Shown: in pieces, positions 14,534 to 22,052 of the stretch
Position numbering within the stretch: the stretch's first letter is position 1
Layout: each line of letters opens with the position of its first letter
Origin: Actinomycetes bacterium
GTDB taxonomy: Bacteria; Actinomycetota; Actinomycetes; Actinomycetales; Dermabacteraceae
Direction: 5' to 3'
DNA length: 27,883 nt
Assembly (NCBI GenBank): GCA_023389045.1
Contig: JAEWEZ010000008.1
Location: forward strand, 1-27,883
The notes under the pieces: generated by a model
The model's database searches: none
Told to the model about the DNA's origin: nothing
The model's input: only the letters and a program-made list of their open reading frames with translations
Position numbers and translations under genes: made by a program

Positions 14534-15912
14534 CAGGTCACAGCTCCGATCCCAACCCCGGCAGGGGGGAGGTCGCCGGCGCTTGCGTGGTCGCCGTGCG
14601 CGTACAGCGCCTCGTGCAGGCGGCGAGCGGTCACGTCGGTGAAAGAGGCGATCTGGTCGATGATGACGCGCTTGCGGGCGTTGTCATCGGCGGCGTTTTC
14701 CCACAGCTCCGCGAACAGGGGGCTGAGGTGGGCGCGGCCGGTGGTCCACAGTCGGGCGTACAGATCCCGCAGGATTTCCTCTTGCTCCTCGTACACGGGC
14801 TGCTGATCCGCAGAACTCATCACATACGCGGCGGCAAGGCCCTTCAGTACGGCGATTTCCAGGCGGGTCTCCTCGGGCACCACCACCTCGCCGGTGAAAC
14901 GGGTGAGGGCACCGGGGCCGTGGGCCTCCTGGGTGGCGGTGATGACGGAGCGGGTGAAACGGCCGATGAGCTGGCTGGTCATGTCCTTGAGGGCTGCGGC
15001 GGAACGCACTGAGGTGGGGAAAGACCGCATCCAGTACGGCTCGGCTTCGAGCCTGGTCAGTGCCTCGTCGAGCGCCTCGATCTCATCATGCGGGGTGTAC
15101 CAGTCCTGCACCACATAGAGCGCGGCGGCGCGTTCCATCGGGTCGGAGAGCCCGTCAAGGTTGAGGGTGCGGCGGGTGACGGCGTCTTCCACGTCATGCA
15201 CCGAGTAGGCGATGTCGTCGGAAATATCCATCACCTGCGCTTCGAAGCATTTGCGCTGCCCCGGGGCGCCCTCGCGTGCCCAGGTGAACACGTCCATATC
15301 GTCGTCGTAGGCGCCGAACTTGGGTGAGTTCGGGCGGGGCCCCTCTCCGCGGCGCCACGGGTATTTGATCGCGGCATCCACGCAGGCGCGGGTGAGGTTC
15401 AGGCCGTAGGGGCGGTTTTCCCCGAAGATTTTGGGTTCCAGACGGGTCAGCAGGCGCAGTGTTTGCGCATTGCCCTCGAAGCCGCCGAAGTCCGCGGCGA
15501 TCGCGTCGAGCACGCGCTCCCCGTTATGTCCGAAGGGTGGGTGGCCGAGGTCGTGGGAGAGGCAGGCGGCATCGACCACATCGGGGTCGCAGCCGAGTTC
15601 CGCGCCGATATCGCGCCCCACCTGGGCGACTTCGAGGGAGTGGGTGAGTCGGGTGCGCACGAAGTCATCCGCGCCTGCACCCAGCACCTGGGTTTTGGCG
15701 CCCAGGCGGCGCAGCGCCGAGGAGTGCAGTACGCGGGCACGGTCCCGCTGGAAGGGGGTGCGGGACTGGGATTTGGGTGCCTCGGGCGCCCAGCGTTCCA
15801 CGTCGTGTTCGGTGTATCCGGCGGGGATTCGTGCGGCACGCGGCACCGCATCATGCGTGCCAGACGGCGGCACGGCAGCACGGTCGACGGGCGTGTTCTC
15901 CATCGCGTTCAT
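14533..15912 (-). CDS. dgt: Deoxyguanosinetriphosphate triphosphohydrolase-like HD protein
   Basis: Dgt-type HD hydrolases cleave dNTPs to the nucleoside and tripolyphosphate and help balance dNTP pools. The 459-residue protein has the family core RTRLTHSLEVAQVGRDI with metal ligand His91, and CLSHDLGHPPFGHNGE with the His120-Asp121 pair and His124. The N-terminal part QRDRARVLHSSALRRLGAKTQV is also typical of dGTPase-like proteins. Substrate preference cannot be read from sequence. The ATG at 15912 lies 3 nt after the dusB stop, and the stop overlaps the dnaG start, so the three genes form a tight operon. Confidence 0.94.
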   Translation of the reverse strand: MNAMENTPVDRAAVPPSGTHDAVPRAARIPAGYTEHDVERWAPEAPKSQSRTPFQRDRARVLHSSALRRLGAKTQVLGAGADDFVRTRLTHSLEVAQVGRDIGAELGCDPDVVDAACLSHDLGHPPFGHNGERVLDAIAADFGGFEGNAQTLRLLTRLEPKIFGENRPYGLNLTRACVDAAIKYPWRRGEGPRPNSPKFGAYDDDMDVFTWAREGAPGQRKCFEAQVMDISDDIAYSVHDVEDAVTRRTLNLDGLSDPMERAAALYVVQDWYTPHDEIEALDEALTRLEAEPYWMRSFPTSVRSAAALKDMTSQLIGRFTRSVITATQEAHGPGALTRFTGEVVVPEETRLEIAVLKGLAAAYVMSSADQQPVYEEQEEILRDLYARLWTTGRAHLSPLFAELWENAADDNARKRVIIDQIASFTDVTARRLHEALYAHGDHASAGDLPPAGVGIGAVT

Positions 15913-15915
15913 TGC

Positions 15916-17121
15916 TCATCCCCCCGAGGTGTCCAGCTCTGCCTCATGCAGACGTGCCGCATGATCCTCGCTGAGGGCGCGGCTGTCGAGCCAGCCCTCG
16001 GGGACGACGGCCCGCTTGGGGCGACCGGCGCGCCCTCGCGGCCCCTCCACGGCCTCGCCAGGATAGGGGCTGTCAGCGTCCAACTCCGCGAGCTTCGCAT
16101 CGAGGTCGGCGAGAGATTCCATGGTGGCCAGGCGATGGCGCATCTCGCCACCCACCGGGTAGCCCTTGAAGTACCAGGCCACATGCTTGCGCAGGTCACG
16201 CAGGGCGCGGCCCTCATCCTCGAAGAACTCCACGAGAAGTTCGGCGTGGCGGCGCAGAATTGCGGCGACCTCCCCCATGCTCGGGCGCACGCGTTCCTCG
16301 CTGCCGGCGAAGGCGGCGGCGAGATCGGCAAAGAGCCACGGCCGCCCCTGGCAGCCACGGCCCACGACCACGCCATCGCAGCCGGTGCGCTGCATCATCT
16401 CCAGGGCGTCCTCGGCGCACCAGATATCGCCGTTGCCGAGTACGGGGATCTCGGTGACCAGCTCCTTCAGATCGGCGATCGCTTCCCAGCGGGCGGTGCC
16501 GGAGTAGTGCTGCTGCACGGTGCGGCCGTGCAGGGCGATAGCGGCGGCGCCGACTTCCTGGGCGATGAGGCCGGCATCTCGGTAGGTCAGGTGATCATCG
16601 TCCACGCCCATCCGGGTTTTGACGGTCACGGGCACGTCCCCGGCGGCCTCCACGGCGCCGCGCACGATCATGGTGAACAGCTCGGTCTTCCAGGGCAGAA
16701 CGCCACCGCCGCCGCGGCGCGTCACCTTGGGCACCGGGCAGCCGAAGTTGAGGTCGATGTGGTCGGCTTTATCGCGTTCGATCAGCATTTCCACGGCGCG
16801 GCACACTGTCGTCGGATCCACCCCGTACAGCTGCACCGAGCGCGGGGTTTCCCTCTCCCCCATCGTGACCAGACGCCAGGATTCCCGGTGGTCCTCGACC
16901 AAGGCGCGGGAGGTGACCATCTCGGAGACGTACAGGCCGCCTTCGTCTTGGCTGTGGCGGGCACCGAACTCGCGGCACAGCAGACGGAAAGCCATATTGG
17001 TGATCCCGGCCATCGGGGCGAGCACGACGGGGGTGTCCACGGTGTGCGGGCCGATGGTCAGGGTGCGCCGCGAGGGCGTGGGGGCGCTGGCGGCGGGGCG
17101 GGGTGCAGAATCGACGGTCAT
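15916..17121 (-). CDS. dusB: tRNA-dihydrouridine synthase
   Basis: Dus enzymes are FMN-dependent reductases that make dihydrouridine in tRNA D-loops. The 401-residue protein begins its TIM barrel with PVVLAPMAGITNMAFRLLC, and has the catalytic cysteine Cys128 in DLNFGCPVPKV. The GNGDIW and VVGRGCQGRPW strands bind FMN phosphate. A C-terminal helical domain follows. I chose ATG 17121 because the homologous part starts shortly after; a longer in-frame reading back to 17307 would add an Arg/Gly-rich stretch typical of noncoding frame. The ribosome site is poor. It is the first gene of dusB-dgt-dnaG. I use the symbol dusB, the usual annotation for actinobacterial members; subfamily assignment is not proven. 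Confidence 0.93.
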   Translation of the reverse strand: MTVDSAPRPAASAPTPSRRTLTIGPHTVDTPVVLAPMAGITNMAFRLLCREFGARHSQDEGGLYVSEMVTSRALVEDHRESWRLVTMGERETPRSVQLYGVDPTTVCRAVEMLIERDKADHIDLNFGCPVPKVTRRGGGGVLPWKTELFTMIVRGAVEAAGDVPVTVKTRMGVDDDHLTYRDAGLIAQEVGAAAIALHGRTVQQHYSGTARWEAIADLKELVTEIPVLGNGDIWCAEDALEMMQRTGCDGVVVGRGCQGRPWLFADLAAAFAGSEERVRPSMGEVAAILRRHAELLVEFFEDEGRALRDLRKHVAWYFKGYPVGGEMRHRLATMESLADLDAKLAELDADSPYPGEAVEGPRGRAGRPKRAVVPEGWLDSRALSEDHAARLHEAELDTSGG

Positions 17122-17298
17122 CGCCGTTGATTCTCGCACCGAATAGGTGGGTAGTGGGCTGCCGGTGTGGCGGAGGTGGCCCGCGTCTCCTCCCCATCCG
17201 TCGGGCTTATCCCCTCGCAGCTTTCCCCTCGGACCGACGATCCCTCCCGCGCGCCGCGACACCCCGGCCCGCAGGGCCCGACCCGCACCGCCCCACGC

Positions 17299-17327
17299 CT
17301 GGCACACTGGGAAGCGTCGAGTATTCC
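17299..17327 (+). promoter_or_regulatory. Candidate promoter of the LLM monooxygenase gene
   Basis: CTGGCA (17299-17304) and TATTCC (17322-17327) are 17 nt apart and lie about 50 nt before the GTG start. Four and three bases respectively match the sigma-70-type consensus. The rest of the 253-nt divergent gap to dusB shows no other clear signal. Confidence 0.3.
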
Positions 17328-17360
17328 GGCCCGCGCCGGGATCGGCACCGCACCGTCCTC

Positions 17361-17368
17361 AGGAGGAG
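17361..17368 (+). promoter_or_regulatory. Ribosome binding site deciding the LLM start
   Basis: AGGAGGAG lies 6 nt before the GTG at 17375. It shows that the open frame reaching back to 17147 is not translated from its upstream end. Confidence 0.8.
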
Positions 17369-17374
17369 AGCACC

Positions 17375-18448
17375 GTGTCCGAGCTGTTCACCCGCACCCG
17401 TCCGCCGCGTATCGGCTTCCTCGCCCAGATCGACCACACGGGCGTGAGCGCCAGCGGCGAGAAGACCAGCAGCCTGGGGATGCAGGAAGGCTTGGAACTG
17501 TTCCGCATGGCCGATGAACTCGGCTACGACGCCGGCTATGTGCGCGTGCGCCACCTCCAGGACGCCCTCTCCTCCCCGCTGATCTTCCTTGCGGCCGTGG
17601 GCCAGTATGTGCGTCGGATGCAGCTGGGCACCGCTGTGATTCCGCTGCGCTTTGAGAATGCGGGCCGTCTTGCCGAGGATCTCGCCACCGCCGACCTCGT
17701 GCTCGGTGGGCGTCTGCGCGCTGGCCTTTCGTCCGGGTATTCCTCGAAGGATGCCATGTATGTGCGGGCCTTCGGGGAGGCCAAGGGCTCGGCCCGTGAG
17801 CACGTGGATCGGGTGCTCGCCGATCTGTTGTCTTTCCTCGACGGGGAGATTGTCTCCCATGCCGATGCGCATATTGAGGGCGTTGATCAGGGCACGGCGC
17901 TGCGTGTGCAGCCCAGCTCCCCCGGTCTGCGTGAACGCCTCGCCTACGGTGCTGCCTCCCCGGAGCGTGCCGCCTGGGTAGGACGCCAGGGCCTGCAACT
18001 CCAGCTCGCCACCCTCGCTCCCGATGACGGCTCCGGCCGTTCCTTCGAGGCTCTGCAGCGCGAAGCGATCGACGCCTACCGCCGGGCCAGCCATGAGGCC
18101 GGGCACGGGCAGGGCTATGTGACCGTCAGCCGCCAGATGATCCCGGTGGCCGAGGAATCCGAGCTCGAACGCTACACCTCCCTCGTGCCGCGTGAACGCA
18201 CCGCCGCCCCCGGCACGATCAAGGAGCATCGCGCCCAGGAAATCGGCGGACGCGACGCCGTCTTCAGCGAAATCGTGGTGGACGAGCCCTTCGTGGTCGC
18301 CCAGGCGCTCATCGCCGACGCCGCTGTGCAGGCTGCCGACGAAATCGTGCTGACCCTCCCCTTCAGCGCCGATGCCGAGGAACAGCAGAAGGTGCTGCGC
18401 GTCTTCGGCGAAGACGTGCTGCATCACCTGCTGATCGGGATCGTATGA
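17375..18448 (+). CDS. Luciferase-like (LLM class) flavin-dependent oxidoreductase
   Basis: The 357-residue protein has the bacterial-luciferase-like TIM-barrel fold. It begins with PRIGFLAQIDH, has GLELFRMADELGYDAGYV in the first helix, and the diagnostic MQLGTAVIPLRFENAGRLAEDLATADLVLGGRLRAGLSSGY. Such enzymes use FMN or F420 to oxidise or monooxygenate small molecules; the substrate here is unknown. The GTG at 17375 follows AGGAGGAG. It is divergent from dusB and is followed within 14 nt by a GNAT acetyltransferase, with which it probably shares a transcript. A joint role in detoxifying or modifying a small compound is possible, but this is inference from adjacency only. Confidence 0.9.
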   Translation: MSELFTRTRPPRIGFLAQIDHTGVSASGEKTSSLGMQEGLELFRMADELGYDAGYVRVRHLQDALSSPLIFLAAVGQYVRRMQLGTAVIPLRFENAGRLAEDLATADLVLGGRLRAGLSSGYSSKDAMYVRAFGEAKGSAREHVDRVLADLLSFLDGEIVSHADAHIEGVDQGTALRVQPSSPGLRERLAYGAASPERAAWVGRQGLQLQLATLAPDDGSGRSFEALQREAIDAYRRASHEAGHGQGYVTVSRQMIPVAEESELERYTSLVPRERTAAPGTIKEHRAQEIGGRDAVFSEIVVDEPFVVAQALIADAAVQAADEIVLTLPFSADAEEQQKVLRVFGEDVLHHLLIGIV

Positions 18449-18461
18449 GCGCTGCGACCGC

Positions 18462-18965
18462 ATGAGGCCGCATATTCGACATGCCCGCGTCGAGGATCTC
18501 CCCCAGCTCGCTGGCGTAGAAAACGCTGCCGACCAGGCACTCAAAGATCTTCTGCACCCGCCGCGGTGGCTTCCCGCAATCGACGGTGCCGCCCGCGCAG
18601 AAGCCCCCGGTTTTCTTCTCGTCGCGCTCGAGCCCCCCGAGGGGCCGGTGATCGGTTTCGCGCATGTGCTGGAGGTCGACGAGGCCACCCATCTGGAGCA
18701 GCTGTCAGTGGCGCCTGAGGCGGCCCGACGGGGTGTCGGTTCCGCGCTCCTCCAGGCGGTGCTGGTCGCAGCACGGGTGCGTGGAGCACATAACGTCACC
18801 CTGCGCACCTTCCGCGATATTCCCTTCAACCGCCCCTTCTATGAGCGCTTCGGTTTCACAGTCACCCAGCCATCCACCGAGATGGAGCACCGCCTCGCCG
18901 AAACCGAGGAGCGCACCGGGCTGACGGCCCTTGGCGCGCGAGTACAGATGACCTGCGTTCTCTAA
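18462..18965 (+). CDS. GNAT-family N-acetyltransferase
   Basis: This 167-residue protein has the GNAT fold: IRHARVEDLPQLAGVENAAD at the N-terminus, and the acetyl-CoA-binding motif LSVAPEAARRGVGSALLQAV (about residues 85-104). NRPFYERFGFTVT is the typical late strand-helix. It would transfer an acetyl group from acetyl-CoA to an amine, but nothing identifies the acceptor. The ATG at 18462 has no strong ribosome site. A six-codon reading frame bridges the stop of the preceding gene to this start with ATGA overlaps at both ends, so translation may depend on ribosomes arriving from upstream. Confidence 0.9.
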   Translation: MRPHIRHARVEDLPQLAGVENAADQALKDLLHPPRWLPAIDGAARAEAPGFLLVALEPPEGPVIGFAHVLEVDEATHLEQLSVAPEAARRGVGSALLQAVLVAARVRGAHNVTLRTFRDIPFNRPFYERFGFTVTQPSTEMEHRLAETEERTGLTALGARVQMTCVL

Positions 18966-19075
18966 CGCTCTCAAGCGTTCTCTAGCGTGACGTGGGGTCT
19001 GCTCCCCTGCCGCGACGAGCCTGCGCTTATTCCCGTCACATCGCAGAAGCGCCCCACCTCCGCCTCAACAGCACA

Positions 19076-19101
19076 GGGCCCGCACCACTCGGTGCGGGCC
19101 C
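19076..19101. terminator. Bidirectional terminator between GNAT and alcohol dehydrogenase genes
   Basis: A perfect 11-bp stem, GGGCCCGCACC (19076-19086) and GGTGCGGGCCC (19091-19101) with loop ACTC, lies between convergent genes. It is 29 nt past the stop of the minus-strand gene and can serve both. No long T-tract follows. Confidence 0.75.
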
Positions 19102-19130
19102 CGCAGTTGTGGCTCTGCTGATCTCACAGA

Positions 19131-20153
19131 TCAGTACGTCATGACAACACGACCGTCAATCTTGCCGTGCTCCATCTCGTCGAAGATGTCGTTGATCTCC
19201 CCGAGCTCACGGGCAGTCACAGTCGGCTTGATCTTGCCATCGGCGAAGAACTGGATGGCCTCGACCATGTCCTGGCGGGTGCCCACCAGGGAGCCACGCA
19301 CCGTGATACCACGCAACACCACGTCGAAGATGTCCAGCGGGAAGTCACCCGGGGGCAGACCGTTCAGAGAGACCGTGCCACCGGGGCGGGTCATACCCAC
19401 AGCCTGAGCAAAAGCGGAGGGATGCACAGCCGTAACCAGCACACCGTCCACACCGCCAAGCTCGCTGTGCAGCACCTTGGCCGGGTCCTTCTCCTTGGCA
19501 TTGATCGTGATCTCAGCGCCATGACGCTGAGCAAGGTCAAGCTTGTCCTCAGCCACGTCAATCGCGGCCACCTTCATACCCATCGCATGCGCGTAGTCCA
19601 CAGCGATATGCCCGAGACCACCGATACCGGAAATAGCGACCCAGTCACCGGGCTTGGTGTCGGTCACCTTCAGGCCCTTGTACACGGTCACGCCGGCGCA
19701 GAGGATCGGGGCGATGGCGGTGGTATCAACCCCATCGGGGATACGGGGTGCGAAGGTGGCGTCCACCAGCATGTACTGGCCGAAGGAGCCGTCCTTGGTG
19801 TAGCCGCCGAACTCCGGGGTGGGGCACAGGGTTTCCCAGCCGGTGCGGCACTGGCGGCAGCGGCCGCAGGCGCGCCACAGCCAAGCGTTGCCCACGAGGT
19901 CGCCCTCTTTGAGGTCTTCCACGCCGGGGCCTACCTTGACGACGCGGCCCACGCCCTCGTGTCCGGGGATGAAGGGCGGATTGGGCTTGACGGGCCAGTC
20001 GCCATTGCGGGCGTGCAGGTCGGTGTGGCACACACCGGATGCGATGTTCTTGACCAGCACCTCGTTGAAACCGGGCTCGGGGATGGCCACCTCGGAGACG
20101 TCAAGCGCTCCGCCTAATTCTCGGACCACACCTGCGAGCATTGTGTCGGACAT
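19131..20153 (-). CDS. adhP: Zinc-dependent alcohol dehydrogenase, AdhP type
   Basis: The enzyme oxidises primary alcohols to aldehydes, or the reverse, with NAD(H). The 340-residue protein matches the AdhP (propanol-preferring) branch of medium-chain dehydrogenases. Catalytic zinc ligands are Cys42 (GVCHTD), His65-Glu66 (GHEG) and Cys152 (LCAGVT). Structural zinc is held by Cys96, Cys99, Cys102 and Cys110. The nucleotide-binding motif is GIGGLG at 176-181. The ATG at 20153 has AAGGAG 6 nt upstream and begins where the family begins. A second in-frame ATG at 20252, with its own GAGGAG, would add 33 Arg/Ser-rich residues. It is 236 nt downstream of glyS, probably with its own promoter. Confidence 0.95.
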   Translation of the reverse strand: MSDTMLAGVVRELGGALDVSEVAIPEPGFNEVLVKNIASGVCHTDLHARNGDWPVKPNPPFIPGHEGVGRVVKVGPGVEDLKEGDLVGNAWLWRACGRCRQCRTGWETLCPTPEFGGYTKDGSFGQYMLVDATFAPRIPDGVDTTAIAPILCAGVTVYKGLKVTDTKPGDWVAISGIGGLGHIAVDYAHAMGMKVAAIDVAEDKLDLAQRHGAEITINAKEKDPAKVLHSELGGVDGVLVTAVHPSAFAQAVGMTRPGGTVSLNGLPPGDFPLDIFDVVLRGITVRGSLVGTRQDMVEAIQFFADGKIKPTVTARELGEINDIFDEMEHGKIDGRVVMTY

Positions 20154-20159
20154 GGCCGA

Positions 20160-20165
20160 CTCCTT
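20160..20165 (-). promoter_or_regulatory. Ribosome binding site favouring the shorter adhP start
   Basis: AAGGAG on the minus strand is 6 nt ahead of ATG 20153. A rival GAGGAG at 20257-20262 is 4 nt ahead of in-frame ATG 20252. Family length favours the inner start. Confidence 0.7.
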
Positions 20166-20331
20166 CCCGCAGCGGGACGACGGCGATCGCCGAGGGTCCC
20201 CGATGACCCTCTGGGAGCGGTCGGCGCGTCGGGCGTGCCGCTGCGATTCCATAGTTCTCCTCGCAGCGCACAAAAGCACGGGACCAGCGGACCCCAACCA
20301 GCACTAAAGAACACTGGTCAGAGATCATTTC

Positions 20332-20360
20332 TTCCGGGATTCCGGATTTTGTGTTCCGGA
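20332..20360. repeat. Three TTCCGG direct repeats between glyS and adhP
   Basis: TTCCGG occurs at 20332, 20340 and 20354; two copies are followed by A, making the palindrome TCCGGA. On the minus strand the two TCCGGA copies can pair as a 6-bp stem about 30 nt after the glyS stop. They may be a weak terminator for glyS or binding sites upstream of adhP. Confidence 0.45.
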
Positions 20361-20389
20361 GAGGAAGGCTGGTCCCGCGCTGTGGGTTC

Positions 20390-21781
20390 TCAGGCGCCGA
20401 CGAGGCGCTGAGCGAGGTAGCCGACGACCTGATCCAGGGCCACGCGCTCCTGGCTCATGGTGTCGCGGTCGCGGATGGTCACGGCCTGGTCCTCGGCGGT
20501 GTCGAAGTCCACGGTGACGCAGAAGGGCGTGCCAATCTCGTCCTGGCGGCGGTAGCGGCGCCCGATCGCCTGGGACACGTCCATCTCCACGTTCCAGAAG
20601 GCCCGCAGTTCCTCGGCAAGCTTCTGGGCGCGCGGGACGAGGTCCTCGCTCTTCGAGAGGGGAAGCACCGCAACCTTCACCGGGGCGAGGCGCGGATCGA
20701 GCTTCAGCACGGTGCGACGGTCCACGCCACCCTTGGTGTTGGGGGCTTCGTCCTCGCAGTAGGCATCGACCATGAAGGCCATCAGCGAACGGGTCAGGCC
20801 GAAGCTCGGCTCGATCACGTACGGGGTGTAGCGCTCATTAGCGGCCTGATCGAAGTACTGCATCTTGGTGCCGGAGGCTTCGGTGTGGCTGGAGAGGTCG
20901 AAGTCGGTGCGGTTTGCAACGCCCATCAGTTCGCCCCACTCGCTGCCCTGGAAGCCGAAGCGGTACTCGATGTCGATGGTGCCGGCGCTGTAGTGGGCGC
21001 GCTCATCTTCGGGAACGTCGAAGCGGCGCATGTTGTCGGGGTTGATGCCGAGCTCGACGAACCAGTTCCAGCAGTCCTCCACCCAGCGGCGGAAGTGTTC
21101 ATCGGCCTCTTCGGGGCGGGTGAAGTACTCGATCTCCATCTGCTCGAACTCACGGGTGCGGAAGATGAAGTTGCCGGGGGTGATTTCGTTGCGGAAGGCC
21201 TTGCCCACCTGACCAATGCCGAAGGGGGGCTTCATGCGGGCAGCGGTGACCACGTTCAGGAAGTTCACGAAGATGCCCTGCGCGGTTTCGGGCCGCAGGT
21301 AGTGCAGGCCGGATTCGTCATCGACGGGGCCAAGGAAGGTCTTCATCAGGCCCGAGAACTGCTTGGGCTCGGTCCACTTGCCTTCCTGGCCGGTCTCGGG
21401 GTCGCGAATATCGGCCATTCCGTTGGCCGGCTCATGCCCGTGCTTGGCCACATAGGCCTCGATCAGGTGGTCCATGCGGTATCGCTTGTGGGTGTGCAGC
21501 GACTCCACGAGCGGGTCGGTGAAGGTGGCGACGTGCCCGGAGGCTTCCCATACCTTGGCCGGCAGGATGATGGAGGAGTCCAGGCCCACCATGTCGCCAC
21601 GGCTGGTCACGAAGGTGCGCCACCACTGGCGCTTGATGTTTTCCTTCAGTTCGACACCGAGCGGCCCGTAGTCCCAGGCCGAGCGGGTACCGCCGTAGAT
21701 CTCCCCTGCCGGGAAGACGAAGCCGCGCTTCTTGGCGAGCGCGATGACGTTGTCCAGCGTGCTGGGGGGCGGCTTTGCCAC
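20390..21781 (-). CDS. glyS: Glycyl-tRNA synthetase, homodimeric class II type
   Basis: GlyS charges tRNA-Gly with glycine. The 463-residue protein is of the single-chain dimeric type, with IYGGTRSAWDYGPLGVELKENI at the N-terminus, LRPETAQGIF at 162-171 and class II motif 2 around FRNEI (196-200) and FRTREFEQME. Motif 3 is PSFGLTRSLMAFM. The C-terminal anticodon-binding domain starts near PRLAPVKVAVLPL. The GTG at 21781 is chosen because AAGGAG (21789-21794) precedes it by 7 nt; an open frame to 21919 adds 46 residues of noncoding character. It is divergent from znuA. In mycobacteria glyS also lies next to the zinc regulators smtB and furB/zur. Confidence 0.96.
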   Translation of the reverse strand: MAKPPPSTLDNVIALAKKRGFVFPAGEIYGGTRSAWDYGPLGVELKENIKRQWWRTFVTSRGDMVGLDSSIILPAKVWEASGHVATFTDPLVESLHTHKRYRMDHLIEAYVAKHGHEPANGMADIRDPETGQEGKWTEPKQFSGLMKTFLGPVDDESGLHYLRPETAQGIFVNFLNVVTAARMKPPFGIGQVGKAFRNEITPGNFIFRTREFEQMEIEYFTRPEEADEHFRRWVEDCWNWFVELGINPDNMRRFDVPEDERAHYSAGTIDIEYRFGFQGSEWGELMGVANRTDFDLSSHTEASGTKMQYFDQAANERYTPYVIEPSFGLTRSLMAFMVDAYCEDEAPNTKGGVDRRTVLKLDPRLAPVKVAVLPLSKSEDLVPRAQKLAEELRAFWNVEMDVSQAIGRRYRRQDEIGTPFCVTVDFDTAEDQAVTIRDRDTMSQERVALDQVVGYLAQRLVGA

Positions 21782-21788
21782 GGTGGTG

Positions 21789-21794
21789 CTCCTT
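21789..21794 (-). promoter_or_regulatory. Ribosome binding site deciding the glyS start
   Basis: AAGGAG on the minus strand lies 7 nt ahead of GTG 21781 and rejects the longer open frame. Confidence 0.8.
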
Positions 21795-22016
21795 GCAAGG
21801 GACGGTACGGGTGTGGGGCCAGCATATCGGCGTGCGGCATGAGGGCCGTGGAGATGTTCACGACGAGAGGTGGAATGCTCGGGGCGACGAACATCCAAGC
21901 ACCCTTCCGACGCACTCAAAACCTCCCCTCCGTGAACACATCACTGCAGGTGAGAGTAGGCTTTCCTACCTAGGGTGAGAGTGGCCACGATCTGTCTCAG
22001 AAGGCGGCGTGCGGCT

Positions 22017-22044
22017 TGATCCGCACCCCTGCACTGTTGAGAAT
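22017..22044 (+). promoter_or_regulatory. Candidate znuA promoter
   Basis: TTGATC (22017-22022) and GAGAAT (22039-22044) are 16 nt apart. Transcription would begin about 7 nt later, at or next to the ATG at 22052, giving a leaderless message. The -10 lies inside the Zur-box-like palindrome. Confidence 0.4.
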
Positions 22045-22052
22045 CACTCTCA
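22038..22052 (+). promoter_or_regulatory. Zur-box-like operator at the znuA start
   Basis: TGAGAATCACTCTCA is a 15-nt palindrome with arms TGAGA/TCTCA. It resembles the actinobacterial Zur box (TGAAAATCATTTTCA-like), agreeing at 12 of 15 positions with that form as I recall it. Its last base is the A of the first candidate znuA ATG. A Zur gene is encoded 2.9 kb downstream in the same block, so zinc-dependent repression of znuACB is likely. Confidence 0.6.

Noticed and set aside
15463..17130. Plus-strand open frame (555 codons) opposite dgt and dusB
   Set aside because: It spans two well-supported genes on the other strand and has no ribosome site or recognisable domain.
17122..17307. Longer N-terminus for the dihydrouridine synthase
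   Set aside because: The added residues are Gly/Arg-rich and lie in a divergent promoter region; the family fold begins shortly after ATG 17121.
17207..18829. Minus-strand open frame (540 codons) opposite the LLM and GNAT genes
   Set aside because: Both plus-strand genes have clear family motifs and the LLM gene a strong ribosome site; the antisense frame has neither.
20351..21973. Plus-strand open frame (540 codons) opposite glyS
   Set aside because: It is a shadow of glyS; its composition is that of antisense GC-rich coding DNA.
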